A stretch of 35,463 nucleotides of DNA, from positions 1 through 35,463 of the forward strand of contig CALSCQ010000599.1 in assembly GCA_943704525.1 (NCBI GenBank), read 5' to 3'. Both the position numbers and the translations under genes were made by a program. The notes beneath the pieces were generated by a model. It worked only from the letters and a program-made list of their open reading frames with translations, was not told the origin of the DNA and did no database searches. Within the stretch, counting starts at the first letter, position 1, and every line of letters begins with the position of its first letter. Below are positions 1 to 11,300 of the stretch, in pieces. This DNA comes from Pigoraptor vietnamica (lineage: Eukaryota > Opisthokonta > Filasterea).

Positions 1-121
1 GGGGGGGGTTGACGCGGCACCGTTTGCGAACGTACAAAGCCACGCATTTCACGACCTGATAAGTGGTCGGGCACACAGTCGCGCAAACGCACGTGCACGT
101 GCATAGGCTACTCGTCCATAG

Positions 122-526
122 TCACAGCTGGACGCACCAGTAATAGCCAGAGTTGATGCCCGACGACCCCATGTACCACGTCGGCGCGGAAAACCACTCG
201 TCCCCGCACGAACCGACGGCGCCCGGCTGCTGCGGCACACGCGGCACAGTGTAATCGCCGATGGGACGAAGGGCGTCGGTCGATGCATACCCGAACACCG
301 TCGGTGCAAAGTGCGCGCCCGTGCCGTTGACCGCGTAGCCGCATGACTCGTCCGAACTGCCGAAGCCGCGGTAGCGCGTCATGGTCGGCTCGAACACGCC
401 CGGCTTGTAAAAGTTGACAAAGTACTGGAGCTCTGTTGTGGGAAAGGCGCTTGAGTAACACGCTTTGCAGTGGGAAACATGGGCACACAAGCGAATGGGT
501 GTGTGTGTGTGTGTGTGTGTGGGGGG

Positions 527-617
<91 letters not shown>

Positions 618-2249
618 GCATTATGCATCACATCACTCACCCGTGTCGAAGTCGTCCGTGATGAGCACAGACTTTGAATTGGCGTACAGCGCGACTTCCT
701 GCGTGAAAAAGCCCGTCCCCGCAAATTCCGTCGTGTCCAGCAGGTAGAGTCTCCGCGAGACGTTCGGCACGGACACGTTGCCCGTGCACGTGAGGTCGAC
801 GGGAGGGCCGTGCGGCGTCTTCCACAGGCGGATGAGCGCGGCGCCCGACGCCTTGTCCCAGTACTCGACGTGCGGCGAGTAGACCGTGTTGGGCTCAATG
901 CCGCACGGAAGCTCCCCGTCCTCCGCGACGCCAACCGACACGAGCCACATGGGGTGGAACTGCAGCGCGAGGTTGCCGTCATAGTCCGGATAGATCGTCA
1001 GAATGTCGTTCTCGACGTCCACCGCCGTGATGGGGTAACGAAAGGCGCCCCCGTAGTACGGCCTCTTCGTCGTGTACGTCGCCCGCACGCGCGTGAGGAG
1101 AGGGCCGCTCTCGAGCACCTCAAACGTGAAGTTCGAGAGGACGTCCGTCGCGACGGAGAGGTTGTACTTGTGCAACACGTCGGTGTCGTAGATGGTGGGC
1201 TCGCGAAGCTTGGCGTCGCCGCTGTCCGCGTACCACCTCTTGTCCGCACCCCGGATGCCCTGGATGAACGAGAGCACCGGCGCACCGCTCGACCAGTCGT
1301 TCTCAACGAGCACGCGCACGCCCGTGAGACCGTTAAAGATGTCCAGCTCCGTCGCGGACGAATTGAACGTCTGGACGGGGTGCTGCACCACCGCTTTTGG
1401 CGCAGCGTTGTCGAGGTAAAAGGGAAGCCGCACCCACCCTTCGTAGCGCTGCACGAGGTCCTCCGTCTTCACGTCCACGAGCTCAAGCACGGTGTTTGCA
1501 CGCGCGTCCGCCGCCGTAGTCGCGAGTTGAAAGTGGTCGTCGTCCACGCGAATGACGTAGTAGGTCTCGCCGGCGACAAGCGGCGAGGGGAGGACGACGG
1601 GGGAGGCGTCGTCAAACGCGAACGGCATGCCGGTAAAGTACTGGTGCTTGGGGCGGTAGAACGTCGACGTGTGATTGCCCGTGAGGATCATGGCATACGC
1701 AGTCAGAATGGCGTTGCCGTTCACTCTGATATCGATCGCCGGCGCCGCAGGGTCCGTCGACGTCGCCACGCGGTACCGCGGGTAGTTGTTCCACGGCTCG
1801 TAATCAATGTCCTTCACGAAATACAGCGTGTTCTCCTCGAGGCCCTCCGGCAGCGGGCCGTTGCCCTTCGACTCCTCCAAGGTGATCGGGCAGCCGACGG
1901 CGATGCTGTGCCTATTGCCAGCGGCGTAGACCCTGTCTAGCAGGGGGAGCGCGCCCGTGATGGGGTATTTGTGCGAACGCGGAGACGCCGGGAGCGCATA
2001 AAGAAAGAGGAGCTTCTTGGACGCAAGCAGCTGAAAGGCCACCTCGCTGCCGTCGGGACCGAAAAGCCTGAAGCGGTTCGAGGCGAGCGCGTCGTACGTA
2101 TCGTCCGGGATGTCGACCTCGATGGGTTGTTGCTGGTTGGACACACCAAAGTGCTCCGTCAGAGTGACGATGGGATGCACCATTGACGCAGCGTGGGTCA
2201 GAAAGAAGAGGGCGAGCGCGACGCGCAAAACGAACGCGCCGCGCGCCAT
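122..2249 (-). CDS. secreted protein of unrecognised family, two exons
   Basis: Two exons, 2249-641 and 432-122, give 639 residues. The donor (gtgagt) follows phase 1, and the acceptor cag|AG at 434-433 restores the reading frame. The ATG at 2249 opens a clear signal peptide (MARGAFVLRV, then a hydrophobic run to about residue 21), so the product is probably secreted or lumenal. Several N-glycosylation sequons are visible (NHT, NSS, NLS, NFT, NVS). A short unit recurs near residues 133-145, 220-233 and 447-459: LP.GL..NT.Y.V, with an acidic stretch after it. The middle (about 300-440) is beta-rich, with a GPLLTRVRATY segment that recalls sugar-active lyases or hydrolases. I could not place it in a family and assign no reaction. 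The C-terminus is rich in Gly, Cys and aromatic residues. The single intron is mostly microsatellite. Confidence 0.75.
499..614. repeat. (GT)n-G9-(GA)n compound microsatellite inside an intron
   Basis: About 24 bases of GT repeat, nine G, then about 85 bases of GA repeat. On the minus strand, where the host gene is read, the GA block is a (TC)n tract lying between the 5' splice site at 640 and the acceptor at 433. It could act as a long polypyrimidine tract. That role is inference. Confidence 0.95.
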
Positions 2250-3119
2250 TCTGCCGGGGGAGGATATCTGTCGCGTCAGTGACTCGTCAGTTGTGAGATC
2301 ACTGGCACGGCCTCCCGCTGCAGAGTGCTAGTACATGTGCGTCGGCGTACTCTTCTTTGCGTCGCAAAGGAATGTGCTCGCTCTGCGCGTGTGTGCGTGT
2401 GCGTGCGTGTGCGTGCGTGAGTGAGTGTGTGCATTCTCCCCGTGATCCCCTTCGGCCTCGGTATGGAAGGGCATCTGATGACTGCCCAAATTGGGCTGTC
2501 CAGATGGGCGTGGCCCTGCTTGACAATACTGCGTCCTACTGTAGTACTGGCTCCTACCCTCGCCGGGCCGCCAGTGTAGTGCCAGCTTCCTCCCGTAAGC
2601 TCACACGCAACACGCGCAACACTCGTCTCTCCTCCTACCCTCGGCCGCGTGCAATCCCTCAGTTCCTCGCGTGAGCAGTCCTTGCTCACGCGCAACACGC
2701 GTACTGACACTCGTCTCTCCTCCTACCCTCCGGGCACCGCTGCTCGCCGATTTGCTCACACGCAACACGCGGCAATGCGATATTCTTTTGAGAACGTCCT
2801 CCTCCTGCCGGCCTGCTTGGCTGAATTCACGACACACTGCGCCGGACATTGCGCCGGACATTCGTCTCGACACCACGGCCGCACCTGACAGAACTCGCCA
2901 TCTGAAACTATTGCTTCACACGCGCTCGACGCTGCGGGATACTGTGGGGCGCCCGCGGCCGGCGATGCAGCTGCTTCGGCCTACCAATCAAAAATTGAAT
3001 AAATTGTCGTGAGAGATTACTCATAGCCGCACTGGCGGTTCTCATTGCTTTGCCACGTGTAGCCGCGACAACACTAGAGCGAGACGGAAGCAAATCATCT
3101 GCCGGGCAGTCAAACCCGC
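2250..3119. other. intergenic region between two minus-strand genes
   Basis: This lies upstream of the secreted-protein gene and downstream of the ART-NACHT-WD40 gene. I see no coding exon. It holds a GT/GC-rich purine-pyrimidine patch at about 2387-2432, a set of imperfect tandem repeats (listed separately), and a small direct repeat of TGCGCCGGACAT near 2838-2862. It should contain the promoter of the 2249 gene, but no core element could be pointed to. Confidence 0.6.
2546..2790. repeat. imperfect intergenic tandem repeats, period about 70-85 bases
   Basis: The motif CTCACRCGCAACACGCG occurs at about 2600, 2685 and 2755. In the first two copies it is followed by ACTCGTCTCTCCTCCTACCC. A partial extra copy of the CTCCTACCCTC end lies at about 2550. 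The copies differ by small insertions. This looks like a degenerate local duplication, not a known mobile element. Confidence 0.7.
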
Positions 3120-6100
3120 TCACGACACGGAGCACACAGACGCAGACTGCGGCTGCCGCGGCCTCTCGCCTCCGCCCACAAGGCACGCGTACAGTGCCGC
3201 CGACGTCCGCTCGCACAGCACGGGGCGACCCTTGCAGCCAACCGCCGAAAAGTGCGACGCACCGCGGATGACGCGGAACAGCGAGCAACGCACGGGTTCC
3301 ACGACACGCGACTCCACGTCGCCGGCCGATGAGCTCCTGACCGAGTCTTTGCCCCTCTGCACCGACCACAATGCCACGGCAGTATCCGTTGAGCCCGACG
3401 CAAGAAGCGAGCCGTCGGGCGAGAAGGCAACGGCGCGGACCGTGTCGGAATGGCCGCTGAGTATGCAGTGCAGTTGGCCACTCGCAACGTCCCACAGAGA
3501 AACGGTGCGGTTGATGCAGCCAGCCGCCACGATCGCGCCGTCCGGAGAAAAGCACGTCGTGTAGAAGGAGCCATCCGCGCGACCGGTCAGCTTGTGCACG
3601 AGCTTGTACGTGCGTGCGTTCCACAGCCGCACGGTGTTGTCAAGCGACGCGCTCGCGATGAGGTCTTCGCGGGCGAAAAGACGACGCACTCAACGCCGCC
3701 CGAGTGGCCCTTGATGCACCGCACCTGCTCGCATGTCTCGACATCCCACACGCGGACGGTCTCGTCGTGCGCGCCGCTCACGAGACGCGCGCCGTCAGGC
3801 GAGAACGCGACAGAGTTGAGGGAGTGTTTGTGGCCTGTGAGCGTACGCACGTGTGCGCCCGACTCAGCGTCCCACAGCTCCACGGTTGGCCCACGCGCCG
3901 CGCTCGCGACCATCTTGCCGTTCGGTGAAATGGCCACGCTCACGACGGCCCCTTGGCCCATCCCTTCGAACAGATGCACACGCCGGCCCGTTGCGACGTC
4001 CCACAGGCGCACTTTCCCGTCCCTCGATCCAGCGGCGAAGAGCGAGGCGTCGCGCGCGTAACACACAACATACACCGACCCCTCGGCATCAAACGTCGTC
4101 CGTTCTTGCCCACTCCGTCCGTCGTACAGGTATATGACCGAGCCCACGGACACCACCGCAAGCACATTGCCGCTGGGGGAGAAGCACAGCGAATACACGC
4201 CGCGCCGAGCGCCCTGCCGCACGTGCAGCCGCCGTCCCACAACCGTCACGTCCGAAAGGAGCGCAGTGTCGTCGTCCGAACCACTGGCCACGCGGCGGCT
4301 GTCCGGTGAGAAGGCGACGCTGTTGACCGCGCGGTCGTGCCCTTCGAGCACGCGGATCTCGTTCCCCGCCACAGCCTCCCACAGCCGCACCGAAGTGTCC
4401 GACGCACCCGTCGCAAGCAGCGCCCCGTTGGGCGAAAAGGCGACCGAGAGGACGTTCCCGGTGTGTCCCCGCAGCACGAAGAGGACCGACCAAGTTCTCG
4501 TGTCCCACACGCGCGCCGTCCCATCGTTCGATGCGCTTCCAAGTCGGCGGCCGTCGCGCGAAAACGTCACGCAGTTAATAATGCGAGAGTGTCCCTTCAG
4601 TTGCGCCACCGACGCGCCCGTCGCCGCATCCCACACGCCCACCGTTGTGTCGACCGACCCAGAGGCCAGAAAGGCGCCGTCGGGTGAGAAGCATACGGAC
4701 CGAACGGCGCCGTCGTGTCCTGACAGCGCCTTCGCCTTCACCTTTGTTCCCTCCACGGGAACGATGCACGCGACGTCCCCTCCCACCGCAACATGGCGTC
4801 CATCAGGCGAGAAGCAGACGCACCGGACCTCGCCAACGTTGAAATGCTGCGCGCCGAGCTGCTCGCCCGTGTCCACGCTCCACATTCGCACCGACTTGTC
4901 CTTTGACCCGCTCATGAGCAGAACGCCGTCGGGCGAGAATGCGACGGAATAGGCCGTGTCCGAGTGCCCCTTCAATTGGCGCACGAGTTGGCCGGTGGCG
5001 ACCTCCCACAGCCGCAGCGTGTGGTCCACAGACGCCGTCGCAAGCGCCTTGCCGTCGGGCGAAAACGCGACGCACGTCACGTACGCGCTGCCGTCTGCGT
5101 ACACGTGGTGCATCGGCGCAAGCACCAGCTCGCACGTCGAGTCCGGAAACTTGGCGTCAGTGACGTCACTGTCGTTGAACGTCGCCATGTCCAGACGGCA
5201 CCGGCGCAGGGTTGCACCGCGAAGCCTCGCGTGATACAGCAGTGCGCCCTCCAAATTGGCCGAATCGATCACGACGCCAGCGAGGTCGTAACGATGCACG
5301 AGGTGGGAGGCGGCGCACACGAGCGCCATGGCGTTCGAAGCTGCCGCGAGCACGTGCGGATCGTCGCTGTCGCGAGAGCGGTGCACGGCAGGAATGAGCA
5401 CGTCGCGGCACACGGCGTCGCAGCCGTCGGGCTCCGCGGCCGCAATGTCCGCCACATACTGGAGCACAGCGGGCGTGTCGAGCGAGAAAGGCCGACGCAC
5501 CAGCGCCAGCGAGTCGACGGGCACCGACACGAAGGCGCGGGCGGCGAGGTATTCGCCGATGCTCTTGTGCCACCACGCAAAGAGCCCCCCGTCATCCGCG
5601 TCGCTCTCGACACGACAGGGAATGTGCGGGAGATACCTCGCCCTGAACGTGTCCCTGTCAATTCCCGCCATCTCGAACACCTCAGCCACCCGTCCGACCG
5701 TCACGTGCCACTCGTTTGCATCCAGCATGGTGAGTGCGAGCGTCTCCATCGCCCGCAGACCAGCACCGTCCGCGTCACCCGTCCCGCACATCGCCTCGTC
5801 CAAATATGCCTCGTAGATGGGCTGGGAGCGCACGTGACCGCCGGAGGCCTCGACGATCGCCTTGAGCCGCGCGACGTCCACGCGGCACGCCATGTGAAGC
5901 ACGCACGGTATCTTTAGGGCATCCAGGAGCCCCTCGCACAGCGCGCCAATCGCCTCCCTCTTCTCCTCGGCAGACAAGCTCTCGCGCGCGCACTGCTTGT
6001 CGACGAACGCCTCGATGTCGTCGGGCGAGAAGGGCTGCACGTACACAACGTCGCCGCGGTCCCCAAACACGTCTCGGGGCTCAATGTTGTGCCGAGACAG

Positions 6101-7804
6101 AAATTCGTCGCGTGCCGACAAGAGCACGCGAGCGCGCGCGGTCAGCGGGTTATTGGGGAGAAGGCTCAAGACACCGCTGCGGACGTCCGCACCCGGCGGA
6201 ACGACAACCTCGTCGAGCGACTCGAGCAACAGCACCAAGGTGCGCGTGTTCGACAGAACTTCCATCTGCGCGTGCGTGAGGCACAGCATGTCCGCAACGT
6301 GCGCATCGATCGCACCAGCGGCAAAGACGTTCTTCACGGTGGGCAGTGGGACGAGCACTGGCGCCGCGCGATCGTCCGCAGACAGCAGCGAGTGCGCCGC
6401 AAGCACGGCGCTTGTCTTTCCGCACCCGCCAGTGCCGAGGAGAAGGAGGTGTCCGTTGCCGCTGAGCCACTGCTCCACTCGTGCGTACAGCGGCGTTGTG
6501 GTCGCACACGGCGGGGGAAGCGGTCCCACGGTGCCCTCGATGTACGTGTCCGTGAGGTATCGCTCAAAGATGAATCGCGTCTGTCGCACGGAGCGGAGGT
6601 AGCCGTTGACGGCGTCGAGGTCGGTGCACGCGTAGTCGCCGTGTTCGGACAGCGTCACAATGTCGTACGGACACTCGAGCATCCGCAGTACGGTGTTCGA
6701 CGCCCTCTGCAGCACGGAGAAGCACGAAAACGACGGGAGGAGTTTCTCCGCCTCCGCAGGTACAAACGACACAAAGTCGATGCGCGCGGCCGAGTGCGAG
6801 CGGATGATGAAGAACGTCCCGTCCCTTTTGGCGTAGCTTCGCGCCTCCTCGCCCTGCGTCGACGTCGACGTGAACGGCGGGAACACGACAGGGTGACCCA
6901 GGGAGTAACGGTACGAGAGGCCGGGGATGTCCACGCCGCGAAACACGACGTCCCTCTCCTTCGGAAGTACCAGCAGCGCTTCGTCGATGCGGTCGCGCAG
7001 AAACTCAAAGGGCGCGCGCGACTGCGATGCCCCCGAGCGCACGCCCTTGTCCAGTCGCGCGTCGTATGACGCCCGGAGTGTCCAGTTCATGACGGCCCAC
7101 GGCGACGCGTTGGGCCCGTGGACGGCGGTGTTCCTCGGCGCTGGCGCAGGCTCCCACTCGTCGTCGCCGCAGTCTTCCCACCCTTGGACGGTGCTGCGCG
7201 AGCGACAGTTGGCCGTGTACAGGAACAGCGCAAACAGCGCCTCGGCAGCGTCCTTCTCCGGCATGCGCTCCCTCGCAAACGCACCGAGCCAGTCGTTCGC
7301 GGCGAGTGGGACACACCCCTCGCGCAGACACCCGAGGCGCTCGAGGAACCCTTCCATCTCTTCGTCCGCGACGCCCTTTCTCACGGCGTACGAGCGCTGA
7401 GCGTCCTCCTCGGCCAAGAGCACGGCAAGAGTGGACGCAGCCTTGCGCACGAGCCATTTGACGTCGTCGTCGGATAGCACGACCGAGTCGCGACACGCCT
7501 CGTTCTCACGCAATGCGCGTGGGAGATGCACCAGCCACTCGAGCACGCTGCTACTGAACGGCGCTGTTTGGCCACTGCCGGCGGTGTCCAGCCACGAGCG
7601 CATCTCTGCGATGAGAGCCTCGAGTTCGCTTCGCACGCAGCGCCGCATCGACTCTCTGTCGCGCTCGCGCTCGTCCCTTCGTCCCGCAAATCCATTTGCC
7701 ACATGTGTGCGACGCGTGCCACCGAGAGAGAAGAGCGTGCGGGCGCGCGATTCGCCCTGTTCAAAGGCAGACGCGAGCACGCGCTCGGCCCCGTCGTCCC
7801 GCAT
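3120..7804 (-). CDS. ART-NACHT-pentapeptide-WD40 STAND protein, one apparent frameshift
   Basis: Intronless frame from ATG 7804. Domains in order: an N-terminal helical region (1-240). An ADP-ribosyltransferase domain (about 245-385) with Arg289 in VVFRGVD, the FTSTST motif at 311-316 and E351-A-E353 before KLLP, which together form the R-S-ExE signature of arginine-type mono-ADP-ribosyltransferases. A NACHT NTPase (about 450-640) with Walker A GTGGCGKTS at 457-465 and Walker B LLLESLDE ending at 532. A winged-helix-like region. Pentapeptide-type repeats (849-887). WD40 repeats from 905. Fourteen WD40 units can be counted, enough for two seven-bladed propellers. Units 1-11 and half of 12 are in the first frame. 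The rest of 12, plus 13 and 14, are in another frame ending at 3120; the switch lies near 3664-3675 and fits loss of one base. Family knowledge: STAND proteins use the propeller to sense and the N-terminal domain as effector. An immune or death-signalling role here is inference. Confidence 0.85.
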
Positions 7805-7880
7805 GGTTCATGACACCTCTAATGTGAAAGCCATATTGCATGCGATAGCGGAGGGATGCGGACGTGCCCCAACGTATTAT

Positions 7881-7906
7881 GTGTGTGCATGTGTGTGTGT
7901 GTGTGT

Positions 7907-7947
<41 letters not shown>
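7881..7947. repeat. (GT)n microsatellite
   Basis: GT repeat with one phase slip (GTGGTG), 80 bases upstream of the ART-NACHT-WD40 start codon. It lies in the presumed promoter or 5' leader of that gene. Confidence 0.95.
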
Positions 7948-7948
<1 letters not shown>

Positions 7949-8343
7949 GGTACGTCAGTGCGCGCTGGGGACGTTAATGTGCTTGTCGCACGTCAGAGGC
8001 AATGCAATATACGTCAACAACGAGCGTCATGCGCGTGCAAAGTCAGCGCTCGCTGCAATGCAGTAACGATTCAGAAAGTAACCGACACCTCATCGACACC
8101 TCATCAGCCGGTGCGGACGGTGCGGACTGACAGCCGGCGGCGTCAGCGCCGCACTGCCGTGCCGCCGAAGTCCAACGCGCCACCGGCACTGTTCGGCAAT
8201 TCGCACGCATGTAAGCCCCTGGTGTCACACTTCGGCCTCTACAATTGCGGATGCGAGCCGAACGATCCCGAATCATCCGCCCGGCTGTCAATGCAGGACA
8301 GTCTCAGCAGTGGTAAATCAGCGGTCAACGGCTGAAAGCTCAC
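7948..8343. other. unresolved region, possible 3' end of the LRR-EGF gene
   Basis: The minus strand has an open stretch at about 8291-8043 with several cysteines that could be a last exon of the LRR-EGF gene, but I could not fix splice sites or frame. Tiny direct repeats (GACACCTCATC and GTGCGGAC, each twice) lie at about 8090-8130. No other feature is seen. Confidence 0.3.
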
Positions 8344-11300
8344 ACATTTGCAGTACAGTAACTGAGCATACTTCGTCGTTCATTTGACCAACGCGGTAAC
8401 GTTCCATTCCAATTATTTTCGCAGGACAGACCGGCGAAGCAGTGCAGTCAAGGTGTCGTCGTGTGGATGGCTGTGGGAAGCGAGGGTCGAACTGCATGTC
8501 AATACAGAATCCAACGCGGCTGATTTTCAATTGCCAGTGGCTGCCAGTTGCACACGGTGCTCATAACACAGTTGTGCTGGCCGAGTAAACAACCGAACTA
8601 AGAGTGCGATGAGGGCAATGCAGCTGTGGGCCAGACTCCGGTACCCGTTTAGACTTACAGTGGCACTGTGCCTCTAGTACAGCTGAGTGCATATCTTCAA
8701 AGAAAAGCTAGGCAAGCACGGTATTGACATGGCAGATCTACAGTAGACGGATCATTGACAGCTCACCGAAGTAGGCCTGGATGGTGACAGAGCATACCAT
8801 CGACGGAATGAGAAGTTTCCCGTGCCGCACGACATTGGCGAGGGGCTCATCGTCCGTACAGGTCGCAGGAATTGTGGTAGAGACGGGAGTTGAACCGAGC
8901 GCAGCCGTGCCGTTCGAGAAAAAGACCTTTAGCAGGGAGCCAGTTGTACGGCGGGGGAGGAGAGGGACGCAATATTGTCAGCAAATTTCAGTAATTGACA
9001 TGTCGAGTTTGAAATATGGCGTTGAGAGACTGAGTGATAATCCCTGAGTTCTAAGGAACTGAAGAAAGCGCGTAAGCCAACTGAGTAATAAAACGAACAG
9101 AACGGACGGGTACTCACGGCAGTGACTTACCGAAGTTCTGAAGGATGCCGGCTCCACAGAAACATGCACAGATGTAGCCGAATTGAACGTTGTGCCGAAG
9201 TTGTATCCGAAGTTGAGGTCGTGTGATGTTGATAACGTAACGTAGCGGCCCGAGCAACCTATAAATGAGCCTGGCGAATCGCCCTCGTTTCGCACAGTGT
9301 AACAGGAAAACACAACATTCCGATTGCTCGGAGTATATGCGGATCCGGTCACCAGAGTCGCATCGCGGCTCAGGCAGTTGAAGTCGATCTTGCCGCCGAT
9401 GGTTGTATTGTGGCTCGGTAGGCCTGTTGCTGTCGGAGAATTGACCGCCGCGACGGAACTTGCTGTCGCTGTGGTCGTTGCGGCCATTACATTGATCGTG
9501 CCGGTTGGTGTAGCTGCAGCGGCCACTTTGCTTGTTAAAGTTGAGGAATCTGCAGTGCAGCCAGCGCCCGTGGTAGAGTCGCATTCCGTGCACGCGCAGG
9601 TCGATAAACAATCCGGCCCAAACTTCCCCGTTGGGCAAGGCGTTGAGCAAGTCGCGCCTGTCCATCCAGCATCGCAGAAGCAGGTCTGGCACTTCCCAGA
9701 AATACACCGGCCAAGTGAGGAACACTTGTTACCCTTGTAACCAGGATTATTATCAAGGCCTCTGCACAATACAAAGCTTTGTCAAACGACATAATAAAAC
9801 CTTACAAGTGCTCACCGATCAAGTTTAACAGTCGGTCTCACACGGGCGGCGGGGCAGTTGAACGCACACTGAAGCAAGCCTGACTACAGTAGCACTACAG
9901 TAGCACTACTAACAGTAGCAGCCAATAAATTATGACGACAAGACCGGAAGTTGTGATGGCACGTCACGACAGGAGAGACAGCCGAGTCAGTCAAGCACAA
10001 CAGCCGGTCATAAACCCCAAGATATTGTTAACAGAATTGGGTGTCTTACAATTCCGTAAGATGCGCAAGGTTGTCGAAAATGCCCGACGGAAGAGAACTG
10101 AGCTGGTTAGAATTGAGATACCTGCAAAAATGACAGTCCATCAATTGCATTATAATAACGGTCAGACAATTCAGTGTGACCATGTGCCAGTGGGAGCTAA
10201 ATGAATGGTATAGCACGATTCGTCAGACCACTTACAGCGAAGTAAGGTGTCCAAGATTATCAAACGTGCCCGCCGGGATAGAACTGAGCTGGTTGGCCGT
10301 TAGATCCCTTCATAAAAAGTTCAGGCAGTGCTGTCAGTGGGCATTCAGTTGAACAGTCCAGACCTTACTGTATGCGCCGACCATTACTTACAGCAAGGAA
10401 AGCTGGCCAAGGTTCTGAAACACGCCCACTGGAAGAGACGTCAGCTGGTTGTCTCCAAGTGCTCTGCTCCGGCATATTAATAATAAATAACACATTAGAT
10501 CGCGGCCACATAGACAGTCCGGACACAGTCCGCTGAGAAAATTGACTGTCAATAGCCGGCATACGCCCACATTTCACACCCTAATCAGCCGAGTACACAG
10601 TCCGTAAAAGCGAGACACTTACAGGGATTGAAGCCGCGTGACGTTATCAAAAATGCCCGCCGGAAGAGAACTGAGCTGGTTGTAACTAAGATCCCTGCTC
10701 ATAGACAGCAAAGTCAGCCGCACATTCTAGTGCCAATCGTGTCATTGACGAATGGAGTGGATGGAACAGTCATCCTGGCAGCATAAGATTCCGGCCAATA
10801 TGTTGGACAGGCAACGCAACACTTACAGGTAGGTAAGTTCGGCAAGTTTGTCAAAGATGCCCGCCGGAAGAAACTTGAGATGGCTGTTTGAGACATCTCT
10901 GGACGTGCAAGTGACGGACACTGAGAAACGAATACAGTATATCGGACCGACTGAACCAAATCATGAAAGTAAGACATCTATAACGACGACTATTCACAAG
11001 TAAAGACGGAAACCGAATATTAATCAGTCCGTGACTGAAGAAAGAACAAAGTTGGCTAATGCAGCCGTTACTGAGCTGAGTGTATCACTTACAAATTCTT
11101 TAAGGAATGCATTTGGTCGAAAATCCCCGCCGGAAGAGTCGTCAGGTTGCTCAGCATATTGAGGGACCTGCGCAGGACGAACCGGGCACTATCAGATCTG
11201 ATATCATGTGGTCACTGAGTCACTCCCCGGCCGTCGTAATAACCAATGGAGGAAGGGCATTTCTCCGTGTGGCAGTGCATGATGGATATGACAATTTCTT

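Noticed and set aside
810-1940. Long plus-strand open frame opposite the secreted-protein gene
   Set aside because: Arg/His/Val-rich antisense shadow of a GC-rich coding strand. The minus-strand frame has the signal peptide, glycosylation sites and splice logic.
9885-9920. CAGTAGCACTA direct repeats as a possible CRISPR or regulatory array
   Set aside because: Only two to three adjoining short copies with no spacers, in a eukaryotic intron. Ordinary slippage.
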